DNA from: an uncultured Draconibacterium sp.
Lineage (GTDB): Bacteria; Bacteroidota; Bacteroidia; Bacteroidales; Prolixibacteraceae
Length of the DNA stretch: 64,000 nucleotides
Reading direction: 5' to 3'
NCBI GenBank assembly: GCA_947492175.1
Contig: CANLMQ010000016.1
Span: 62,001 to 126,000 of the forward strand
The notes beneath the pieces were generated by a model, which did not search any database, was not told the DNA's origin, and saw only the letters and a list, made by a program, of their open reading frames with translations. Position numbers and translations under genes: made by a program. The number at the start of each line of letters is the position of its first letter. Within the stretch, counting starts at the first letter, position 1. Below are positions 1 to 7,954 of this stretch, piece after piece.

Positions 1-639
1 GAGCGTATTCTGCGATGCCATTTACTCCCTTCACAACTTCGCGATATTTCATTTATTAGCGATCCGCCCAACCCGGATAATCTGGATGGATTAAGGGATG
101 TTGCTAACCGGCATCTTGGTGCTTTTGGTTTTCCGGCGCCGTATGGGCATAAATCTGTCGGAAAAGGCAGACGGGGACAGATATCATTCAATATGGACAT
201 TGTTGGCGGAGTAACAGCCTCCTTGTGCGAAGCGGTTAAAGAAATTACCCGGACCGGAACAACAGGCACCCGGGTCAATTTGTATTTTGATTTTGAAGAT
301 AATATTGTAAAGATACAATCACCTTATACACACGATTGCCTTCAAATTGAAATGAAGCAAACGGGACCACTGTTTGTGCGGGTTCCCGGCTGGATTAATC
401 CTGACGAAGTTAAAACAGAAGGCACTGCAAACCCTCCGGTTTGGGCAAACAATTATCTTTTTTTCAATACCGTCCGGGCAGGACAAATTCTGCGGATACG
501 TTTTCCTTTGAAAGAATCGCAGGTAACATTGTCTGAAGAATTACATATTCATCCGATTCGGGTAAAATTACGTGGTGACATGGTTGTGGAAATGGATAAT
601 TTTGGAGCGGATCTTACATACTTTGAACCATTTGAATAG
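1..639 (+). CDS. C-terminal part of a six-hairpin glycoside hydrolase (5' truncated)
   Basis: The reading frame is open from base 1 and the stop is at 637-639, so the gene begins outside the window. About 212 residues are visible. They contain the motif NMDIVGGVTASLCEA followed by a beta-sandwich-like stretch with VNLYFDF, SPYTHD and GPLFVRVPGWI. From memory, blocks of this kind follow the (alpha/alpha)6 catalytic barrel in DUF1680/GH127-like and related exported glycosidases. The catalytic part is missing, so substrate cannot be named. It lies 57 bases upstream of a DUF2490 gene on the same strand and is probably part of the same glycan-degradation cluster. The family call rests on motif recall and is moderately sure; the exact GH family is not. 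Confidence 0.6.
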   Translation, partial: ERILRCHLLPSQLRDISFISDPPNPDNLDGLRDVANRHLGAFGFPAPYGHKSVGKGRRGQISFNMDIVGGVTASLCEAVKEITRTGTTGTRVNLYFDFEDNIVKIQSPYTHDCLQIEMKQTGPLFVRVPGWINPDEVKTEGTANPPVWANNYLFFNTVRAGQILRIRFPLKESQVTLSEELHIHPIRVKLRGDMVVEMDNFGADLTYFEPFE

Positions 640-696
640 AGTATCAGGATAAGAAAAAGAGTTGATATAGTTATAATCTTAAAAAAAGGATAGGGA

Positions 697-1353
697 ATGA
701 GAATGAATGGGGGCACGCTAGTATTTCTGTTATTGGCAATTTTAAGTGGTAATGTTTCGGCGCAGGATGACGATTTTGGACTGTGGCTGGATGCATTTGC
801 CAATAAAAAGATACAATCATCTGAGTTTTCATTGTATGGTGAGTTTTTTACCCGGAACAATAACCGTTCGATAGACAGGGTAAGTATTGGGTTGGAAGGA
901 GATCGCAGTGTGTTGAAGTTTATGAAAATAGGATTGGGGTACCTGTTGATGAATAAAAACAAAACGGAGGATTATGAGTTAAGGCACAGGTTTTATACCC
1001 ATGCAAAATTTAAATGGGCGGTATATAAACTCCGGTTCTCGTTAAGAGAACGGTACCAGGTTACCAGATACCCCGGATACAATCTTGAATCGCCGGAATA
1101 TTTGAATTACTGGAGAAATAGAATGAAAATTGGTTATGAGATACCTTCCTGTAAGATAAAACCGGTCATTGGGTTTGAGACCTTTATACTAACCAATAAA
1201 CAAGTATCTGATCGTTTAGATGAAATAAGATATAGCCTTTCAGCATTATGTCCACTAACTGATTCAACTGATATCGAATTGTATGGATTGCTGGCACAAA
1301 TGCATGATCTAAATCAATATATTATTGGTGTTTCTTATCAAATTAAACTATGA
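697..1353 (+). CDS. DUF2490 family outer-membrane beta-barrel protein
   Basis: This 218-residue protein has a signal peptide (about residues 1-22, ending VSAQ). It is followed by alternating polar and hydrophobic strands such as DDFGLWLDAFANKKI, SEFSLYGEFFTR, VSIGLEGDRSVL and MKIGLGYLLM, and ends in a strand finishing with a hydrophobic residue. That layout fits the DUF2490 family of small outer-membrane barrels. The family has no firm biochemical role. In this setting it could be a porin-like or structural protein of the glycan cluster. Its stop overlaps the start of the next gene by four bases (ATGA), which implies translational coupling. Confidence 0.7.
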   Translation: MRMNGGTLVFLLLAILSGNVSAQDDDFGLWLDAFANKKIQSSEFSLYGEFFTRNNNRSIDRVSIGLEGDRSVLKFMKIGLGYLLMNKNKTEDYELRHRFYTHAKFKWAVYKLRFSLRERYQVTRYPGYNLESPEYLNYWRNRMKIGYEIPSCKIKPVIGFETFILTNKQVSDRLDEIRYSLSALCPLTDSTDIELYGLLAQMHDLNQYIIGVSYQIKL

Positions 1354-2708
1354 AATTCAAGATAATAACATATTTTATAGCATCCGTTTCCTGCTTCCTG
1401 CTTTGTTTTCAAGGCACATACGGAAACCCTATAATTCCCTTTAATGGTGATGAGCAAAAACAAAAGTTTGATATACCAACAATACTTAAATCAGCAAATG
1501 CTTCCGTAAAGTTTGCAGTTGAAAGAACGTTAGTTCCATACAAAACGAACCTCTGTTGCAAATCAAGTTTTGTTGATTTAAATGGAGAAGTAATGGAAAG
1601 TATAAAGTGGCATCCTTTTGCTGCACTTGAGGGACCTGGATGGGCTGCTAATGCTGTTGGTGGAGCTTATGAAATTTTTTCATTCGGGAAATACATTAAT
1701 GATTCCTCCATGGTCAATAAAGCAATTATGATTCTTGATCATGTGTTGGAAGATGGTTTTGTAGATTACAATACCGGTTTTATTACAGGGTATCGCAATG
1801 TTGATACGGATATCCTTTTGCAAAACTATGAACATAATAATGATTGGTTTTGCCCTGGTTCCATGGCTAAAATTGCATATCAACTTTTAATATTCAGTGA
1901 TCATGTAGATGAAGAGCGAAAAACAAAAATGAGAAGTATTGCTATTAAAACTGCTAACTGGATTAATTCTAATGTAAAGCTGGCTTCTAATGGCTGGTAT
2001 CCCAGACGCAGTGCTCCAGATGGTAGTATTTACCCTTATAAACCTGATGGGAAAGATGATCCATTGTTTGAGAAAAGTGGAGATGGACTATTTATCATTC
2101 AGCTGAATACAGAATTAACAAAGCGAGGTTTGGCAGATTATACCATTAGTATTAAGGAGAAAACAAACTTGTTTATGCAAATGGGAGGTATTTTCGGTAG
2201 CATTAACCATGATACGTATGATGAACATGAAGGAGTGGCTTATTCAGTTGCTTTCCTTACCTTGTTAGAAGTGTCATACCTGTTGGATAATGAAGCTATT
2301 CGTCAGTTTGCATACGAAAAATGTTTAAAAGGCCTGGATCGGTTTAAAATTACAGAAGACAGGAATGGTGTACAGTGTGCCGGGTTATTGATTATGGAAG
2401 AAAGTTGGGACACTGCATACCTATGGGAAAATGCTGAAGCTGCATTAGCCTATATAAAAGCTTTTAATGATACTAAAGAAGAAACATTTTTAGAGGAAGC
2501 GTTTGTAATTCTTGTGGCTATTTCAAAACATCATCATGGGGAACATGGATTTTTAACGGAAGGAGTTGATTGGAATAATCATGTGGGGGCACAGCATCAT
2601 TTTGGTGGTGCAGAATTTGGTGATATACAATATACAGAACCTCTTTTAAACAATTTACATATTGTAGAACCAACACTTATGGTAATAAGTCTTCTTGAAC
2701 CAAAATAA
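1350..2708 (+). CDS. exported (alpha/alpha)-barrel-like protein, probable glycan-active enzyme of unknown family
   Basis: The 452-residue protein starts with a signal peptide (about 1-25). I do not recognise a named family. Repeated helical segments, each followed by a short aromatic or acidic loop, suggest a helical toroid like those of many glycosidases and lyases. Examples are HPFAALEGPGWAANAVGGAYEIF-like text near residue 90, a WFCPGSMAKIAYQL block near 170, a DEHEGVAYSVAFLTLLEV block near 290, ESWDTAYLWENAEAALAY near 350, and a histidine-rich C-terminal block (HHHGEHGF, HHFGGAEFGD). The acidic and histidine residues in these loops could be catalytic or metal-binding. It is coupled to the DUF2490 gene by a four-base overlap. 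The role in glycan breakdown is inferred from fold and context. Confidence 0.45.
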   Translation: MKFKIITYFIASVSCFLLCFQGTYGNPIIPFNGDEQKQKFDIPTILKSANASVKFAVERTLVPYKTNLCCKSSFVDLNGEVMESIKWHPFAALEGPGWAANAVGGAYEIFSFGKYINDSSMVNKAIMILDHVLEDGFVDYNTGFITGYRNVDTDILLQNYEHNNDWFCPGSMAKIAYQLLIFSDHVDEERKTKMRSIAIKTANWINSNVKLASNGWYPRRSAPDGSIYPYKPDGKDDPLFEKSGDGLFIIQLNTELTKRGLADYTISIKEKTNLFMQMGGIFGSINHDTYDEHEGVAYSVAFLTLLEVSYLLDNEAIRQFAYEKCLKGLDRFKITEDRNGVQCAGLLIMEESWDTAYLWENAEAALAYIKAFNDTKEETFLEEAFVILVAISKHHHGEHGFLTEGVDWNNHVGAQHHFGGAEFGDIQYTEPLLNNLHIVEPTLMVISLLEPK

Positions 2709-2749
2709 CAATGTTGAATATGATTGGCAGTTTCTAAAAATAGTTTGTT

Positions 2750-3421
2750 ATGAATAAGTTACCTGTGAAAATTCCGTTCTTGTTACTAGCCATCCCGGCA
2801 ATGCTCACGTACTTTGCATGTAATAGCTATGGTTTTGTGTTTCGGGCTGCAGTTACCGGCAGTTGCCTGATCATTTCAGCCGTTTTGTTTTATAAGAGAT
2901 TGAGGCAGAACCCTGATGTTTGGTATGTTTTAGTAGCCTTTGTTTTTTCAATTATTGGCGATTGGTTTATGTCGCACAAGGGTTCCAGTTTTGTACTGTT
3001 TTCAAGTGGGGTGGGGGCATTTTTTCTGGCACATGTCGGTTTTCTGGTTTTTGCCTTGAAGAACGGCCGGATAAAAAAGGTATTTACGGCTGTGGTGCTG
3101 GCTGTTTACCTGGTTTTCTTTGCTTTTGGGCTGTATCCGGCTATTGAGAGTACCCTTTTACTGGTGTCAGTGTTACTCTATTTGTTGATTTCCTGCATTT
3201 CATTGGGAGCAGCGTTGGGTATCAATACTTCTCCGGTGGTGAGATGGGGGTTTTTCATAGGAATTGCCTTGCTTTTTTTCTCGGATACAATCATCGCTTT
3301 CCGTGAGTTTGCTTCTCCGCCACAACTAAGTTTTCTGATTCTGCCAACCTACTTTGCATCACATATTTTTGTGACGTTTGCTTTAATCCAAAAGGCGATA
3401 ATAAATACGAATGAAACGTAA
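2750..3421 (+). CDS. YhhN family membrane protein (lysoplasmalogenase-like)
   Basis: The 223-residue protein is almost entirely made of about eight hydrophobic segments. A conserved GDWFM motif falls near residue 73, and a pattern of small residues and histidine, FFLAHVGFL, follows near residue 97. These match the YhhN/TMEM86 family, whose studied members hydrolyse the vinyl-ether bond of lysoplasmalogens. It lies 11 bases upstream of the GH106 gene and on the same strand, so it seems co-transcribed with glycan enzymes. That is an odd partner for a lipid enzyme. The family call is fairly secure; lysoplasmalogenase activity is not proven by the sequence. Confidence 0.75.
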   Translation: MNKLPVKIPFLLLAIPAMLTYFACNSYGFVFRAAVTGSCLIISAVLFYKRLRQNPDVWYVLVAFVFSIIGDWFMSHKGSSFVLFSSGVGAFFLAHVGFLVFALKNGRIKKVFTAVVLAVYLVFFAFGLYPAIESTLLLVSVLLYLLISCISLGAALGINTSPVVRWGFFIGIALLFFSDTIIAFREFASPPQLSFLILPTYFASHIFVTFALIQKAIINTNET

Positions 3422-3431
3422 ACCATAATCT

Positions 3432-6173
3432 ATGAACTACACCCATTCTCTATTCTTCCTGTTCCTGTTCAGCTTTCAAAGTTGTCAGCTGGTAACTGAT
3501 TCAGAAAAATCGGACAATACGTGTAAGCCTTGGGTTTATTGGTGGTGGATGGGAAGCGCTGTGGATAAAGAGGATTTGAAAATCCAGCTAAACGAGTTTG
3601 CTGAATCTGGAGTGGGAGGTGTCCATATTGTACCTATTTATGGGGTGCAGGAAAATGACCGGAATGACATTCCTTTTTTAAGCGAAAAATGGATGGAAAT
3701 GGTTGACTATACCATTTGTGAAGCAAACAAAGTTGGATTAGGCGTTGATATTACTTTAGGAACAGGCTGGCCATACGGAGGGCCGTTTGTAGAAAAAGAA
3801 AATGCAGCTAAAAAACTTCAGGTTGAAACGTATGATTTGGGGAATACGTCAAAAATCGTTTTTGATAGGGATTCCATCAACAGAAATCAGGAGTTTTACA
3901 AGTTGCAAAAAATATTTGCGGTGAACCAGGAAGGGGAATCCATTGATTTGGAGCCATTCAAATCAAAAGAAAAAATAGAATGTGAAGTTCCTTCCGGCTC
4001 CTGGAAACTGGTGTTTCTGGGTGCGGGCTTAACCAAACAAAAAGTAAAGCGTGCAGCTCCGGGCGGCGAGGGACTGGTAATGGATTATTTTGACAATAAG
4101 TCTGTGAAAAATTATCTGAATCATTTTGATTCTGTCTTTTCAAATTTTCCATTCGAAATCAGGCCAAGAGCGATTTATCACGACTCGTATGAAGTGTACA
4201 GGGCAGATTGGACCACCAACTTTTTTGGTGAGTTTGAAGCGCTCCGGGGATACGATTTGTCAGATGTATTGCCGGTATTTCTGGATGAGGAACACCCCGA
4301 ACATCAATATGTAAAATGCGATGTCAGGGAAACACTGTCCGATTTACTTCTGACATCATTTACCCGGTCGTGGAGCAGTTGGGCGCACGAACGCAACTTT
4401 GAAACAAGGAATCAGGCACATGGTTCGCCGGGCAATATTCTGGACTATTATGCCGAAGCAACTATCCCGGAAACGGAATCGTTTGGTTCCAGCCAGTTTT
4501 CTATCCCCGGTGTCCGGGTTGATGAAGATTATGAAGAAGAACGTTTTGGCCGCCCCAGTCCTTTGATGATGAAGTTTGCTTCGTCGCCTGCACATTTGTA
4601 TGGTAAAAAATGGGTGAGCTCTGAAACTACAACCTGGCTTGGAAATCATTTTAAAGTGGCTTTATCCCAGGTAAAACCACAGGTTGACGAGCTGTTGGTG
4701 TCAGGAATAAATCATATTTTTTATCACGGTGCAACCTATTCCCCTGTAGCCGAAGAATTTCCCGGATGGCTGTTTTATGCCTCAACTAATTTCGGCAGGA
4801 ATGCTCATTTTAAAGAGGAACTTCCCCGGTTGAATGAATACATTTATAATTGCCAGTTGTTGTTACAGAATTCAACTCCCGATAACGATATTTTGCTCTA
4901 CTTCCCGATACACGATTTATGGACCAAAGATGATGGGGAGTTGTTGTTGCAGCTTGATGTGCATAAATGGTCAAAGTGGTTTGGTGAAACGGCTTTCGGG
5001 GATTTGTCAAAACTTTTATGGGAGCAAGGGTATTCGTATGATTACATTTCCGACAGGCAAATAGCGCAGCTTCGGGTAAACGATGAAAACAAGCTGCTTC
5101 TGAAAGGGAGTTCAACGTATTCGGTTGTTGTTGTCCCTGAACTTGATTTTATTAGTAAAGAAACACTGACAGAGCTGGAGAAACTGGTGCAGCAGGGTGC
5201 AACCGTCGTGTTTGCCGGTGATTTACCCAAGCACTTTGCCGGTTACAAAGCCTATCTGGAGAACAGGCCGGGATTGAGCAATGCGAAACAAAAGTTGGCT
5301 CAGTTGCCGAATGTTTATGGTGGGAATGAAGGGGTTTTAACGGTACTGGATAAGCTGAAAGTCAGGAACGAAAAGATGAAACTTCAGGGGCTTGATTTTA
5401 TCCGGAAGAAAAAAAACGGAACGCCTTTTTATTTTGTGACAAACCTGTCTGACCGGTTTTATGAAGATTCTTTAAGTCTTTCCGGTGCGTGTAACTTCCT
5501 TGAAATATACGACCCGCTTGCCAATAAAAGAGGATTTGTTGATGTGGAAGGGACAAGTGGAGCTGGCAAAACATTCCTTCAGTTGCCACCCGGGAAATCG
5601 TGCTTTTTATTTCCCCACCAGACAAAACCTGATTTAAAAGAATGGAAATATTCAAATCCGTCGGATACGATTGTATTATCAGAAAAATGGTCGGTGAAAT
5701 TTATTTCAGGAAACACCGATAAGCTGGCAGGTGAATACAACATTCAATCACTTTTGTCGTGGACAGAATGGGGAGATTCAGCACTTCTGTATTTTTCAGG
5801 AAAAGCAAAATATGCTAGTACTTTTAGTTTAAATGGAAAACCGTCACCGGAATCTGCCTACCTCCTTTGTCTGGATGATGTAAGAGAATCAGCAGAGGTT
5901 TGGATAAACGGAATCAACGTTGGGGTAATCTGGTCTGTTCCGTTTCAGATTGAAATTCCGGGAAGTATTTTGAAGGCAGAGAACCAAATTGAAATAATCG
6001 TGCAGAACTTATCTGTGAATAAGATAATAGCGATAGATAAAGCGGGAACGCCCTGGAAGAAATTCAAAGAAATAAATTTTGTGGATATCAAATACAAACC
6101 GTTCGATGCTTCGGATTGGGAACCTTCTCCTTCCGGAATTATTGGCGAGGTGTATCTAGCTAAAATCAATTAA
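3432..6173 (+). CDS. GH106 alpha-L-rhamnosidase, lipoprotein
   Basis: This 913-residue protein begins with a lipoprotein signal (hydrophobic stretch to FQSC near residue 18), so it is probably anchored in a membrane facing the periplasm or cell surface. The mature N-terminus carries PWVYWWWMGSAV and the TIM-barrel text GGVHIVPIYGVQE and TLGTGWPYGGPFV, which are hallmarks of GH106. A conserved SSETTTW block lies at about residues 396-402, followed by GINHIFYHG. The C-terminal third is beta-rich and contains a galactose-binding-like motif (VWINGINVGVIW). GH106 enzymes release alpha-L-rhamnose from rhamnogalacturonan and related glycans. The next gene begins three bases after its stop. Confidence 0.85.
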   Translation: MNYTHSLFFLFLFSFQSCQLVTDSEKSDNTCKPWVYWWWMGSAVDKEDLKIQLNEFAESGVGGVHIVPIYGVQENDRNDIPFLSEKWMEMVDYTICEANKVGLGVDITLGTGWPYGGPFVEKENAAKKLQVETYDLGNTSKIVFDRDSINRNQEFYKLQKIFAVNQEGESIDLEPFKSKEKIECEVPSGSWKLVFLGAGLTKQKVKRAAPGGEGLVMDYFDNKSVKNYLNHFDSVFSNFPFEIRPRAIYHDSYEVYRADWTTNFFGEFEALRGYDLSDVLPVFLDEEHPEHQYVKCDVRETLSDLLLTSFTRSWSSWAHERNFETRNQAHGSPGNILDYYAEATIPETESFGSSQFSIPGVRVDEDYEEERFGRPSPLMMKFASSPAHLYGKKWVSSETTTWLGNHFKVALSQVKPQVDELLVSGINHIFYHGATYSPVAEEFPGWLFYASTNFGRNAHFKEELPRLNEYIYNCQLLLQNSTPDNDILLYFPIHDLWTKDDGELLLQLDVHKWSKWFGETAFGDLSKLLWEQGYSYDYISDRQIAQLRVNDENKLLLKGSSTYSVVVVPELDFISKETLTELEKLVQQGATVVFAGDLPKHFAGYKAYLENRPGLSNAKQKLAQLPNVYGGNEGVLTVLDKLKVRNEKMKLQGLDFIRKKKNGTPFYFVTNLSDRFYEDSLSLSGACNFLEIYDPLANKRGFVDVEGTSGAGKTFLQLPPGKSCFLFPHQTKPDLKEWKYSNPSDTIVLSEKWSVKFISGNTDKLAGEYNIQSLLSWTEWGDSALLYFSGKAKYASTFSLNGKPSPESAYLLCLDDVRESAEVWINGINVGVIWSVPFQIEIPGSILKAENQIEIIVQNLSVNKIIAIDKAGTPWKKFKEINFVDIKYKPFDASDWEPSPSGIIGEVYLAKIN

Positions 6174-6175
6174 AT

Positions 6176-7945
6176 ATGAAAAAACGAATCAAAATGATGT
6201 CTCAATTATTGAATAAAAACTTAATTATAATTTTTCTTTTTCTGACAGTGATTTCTTGCGACGAGGAAAAATTACAACTGGAAAAGACCGGCATACAGCC
6301 CATTGGTTATGGAAATGTGGAAGCTGGGGGAGTATTGTGGTCGCGGGCAGCAGCCAGCATGAGTCGTTTGGAGAAAGGGCGGTATTTACCGGATACCTTG
6401 TACAGTATTCCTTATCGGTCGTACCATTACGATGAGTGGCCCGGCGATATGCCGGGACGAACATTGTTGGCATTAACTCTTCTTGAACGTGCTACAGGTC
6501 GTGAAGCCAGATACCTGGATGAATTGATTGCAGATTTTCCAATCCACCTTAACGACAAAGGCTACATGGGGAAAGATTATGGAGAGCTGATAAGTGAACA
6601 GCAACTTGCCGGAAATAGTTGGATGCTTCGCGGGCTTTGTGAACAATATCTATGGAAAAAGGACCCGGTGATATTATCACTTTTAAAAGGATTTATGGAA
6701 GGATTGGCTTTGCCTACTTTGAGGGCTCATAAAAACTATCCGATTGATCCGGGTCCCAGGGAACACGCCGAAGAAATGCTGGGGCAATCAACCAAAATGC
6801 TGGATTGTTGGATTTTATCTTCTGATGTGGGCTGCGACTTTGTTTTTATGGACGGGGTGGTTCAGGCATACGGAATCCTGAAAACACCGGAGTTGAAAGA
6901 ATTAAGTTATGAACTGGCAAATCGTTTTTTGGAGGTTGACCTGTATGCTATCAAAGCACAGACTCATGCATCCTTAACAGCGGTCCGGGCCATCATCAGA
7001 TTGTATGAATTGACCGGGGATACCAGGCTATTGGAAAAAGCAATCGAGCGATTTCTGCTATACAAAGCCAAAGGGATGACTGAAAACTACGAGAATTTTA
7101 ACTGGTTTCAGCGCACCGACACCTGGACAGAGCCTTGTGCGGTGGTCGATTCTTACCTAGCTGCCCTTTCGCTTTGGCAACACACCGGTGATACGCAGTA
7201 TCTTTCCGATGCCCAGTTGATCTGGTACAATGGAATATGCGTGGGGCAGCGCGCCAATGGCGGTTTTGGATTAAGCACTTGCCTGAATGGCGACCATGTT
7301 AACCTCGAAGCATTTATGTACGAGGCACACTGGTGCTGCACCATGAGGGGTGCTGAAGGCATTGCAACCAAAATAAAATCGCTGTATTATACCCATGATG
7401 ATACCATTTTTATCCCCGATTTTGCTCCCTCGAAAGCAAAAATCGACTTACGCGGCGGGCATTTGTGTCTCTCGCAGAAAACAGATTATCCATTTGGTGA
7501 GAAGGTGACATTCACTGTTTCAGAATCGGTTTTGAACTGGCAGGCCACTTTTAAAATCTTCATCCCTGATTGGCTTAGTGATGTAACACTTCATAAATTG
7601 GGAACAGAAATCGACTATCGCAGGGAAAAGAACTATTTATTTTTTTCTGAAAATCTTGCCAAAGGAGATATTCTCACTCTACGTTTTAAGCAAAAACCAC
7701 AGGTGCTTCAGGTTCACAATCCCGGCTTTTATAAAATTCAAAAAGGCCCTTTATTGTTGGGAGTCTATAATCCAAAAAATGAAATTGAATTACGCGGTAA
7801 TCCGGAAATAAAAGAATTGGCAGAAGGTAAAATCATAATTGATGGGACCAATGCCGAATTAAAACCAATTTATCATGTGATGGATGAAAAGATGGGGTTG
7901 CCAGGTCAATATGAAATTCAAACACTATTTCACAAAACTGAATAA
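6176..7945 (+). CDS. GH127-like (DUF1680) glycoside hydrolase, probable beta-L-arabinofuranosidase, lipoprotein
   Basis: The 589-residue protein has an N-terminal hydrophobic segment ending in a lipobox (TVISC near residue 28). A start at 6191 is also possible. It has an (alpha/alpha)6 barrel followed by a beta-sandwich (FKIFIPDWL, then KGDILTLRFKQ). The key observation is the zinc-site pattern of GH127: Glu319 and Cys321 in TEPC, and Cys387-Cys388 in WCCTMRGAE. In the characterised enzyme HypBA1 the equivalent Glu and three Cys hold zinc, and one Cys is the nucleophile. That makes this copy likely active. GH127 enzymes usually remove beta-L-arabinofuranose, but relatives act on other sugars, so the substrate is inferred. 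It lies between rhamnosidase genes. Confidence 0.75.
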   Translation: MKKRIKMMSQLLNKNLIIIFLFLTVISCDEEKLQLEKTGIQPIGYGNVEAGGVLWSRAAASMSRLEKGRYLPDTLYSIPYRSYHYDEWPGDMPGRTLLALTLLERATGREARYLDELIADFPIHLNDKGYMGKDYGELISEQQLAGNSWMLRGLCEQYLWKKDPVILSLLKGFMEGLALPTLRAHKNYPIDPGPREHAEEMLGQSTKMLDCWILSSDVGCDFVFMDGVVQAYGILKTPELKELSYELANRFLEVDLYAIKAQTHASLTAVRAIIRLYELTGDTRLLEKAIERFLLYKAKGMTENYENFNWFQRTDTWTEPCAVVDSYLAALSLWQHTGDTQYLSDAQLIWYNGICVGQRANGGFGLSTCLNGDHVNLEAFMYEAHWCCTMRGAEGIATKIKSLYYTHDDTIFIPDFAPSKAKIDLRGGHLCLSQKTDYPFGEKVTFTVSESVLNWQATFKIFIPDWLSDVTLHKLGTEIDYRREKNYLFFSENLAKGDILTLRFKQKPQVLQVHNPGFYKIQKGPLLLGVYNPKNEIELRGNPEIKELAEGKIIIDGTNAELKPIYHVMDEKMGLPGQYEIQTLFHKTE

Positions 7946-7954
7946 GTCCATTTT

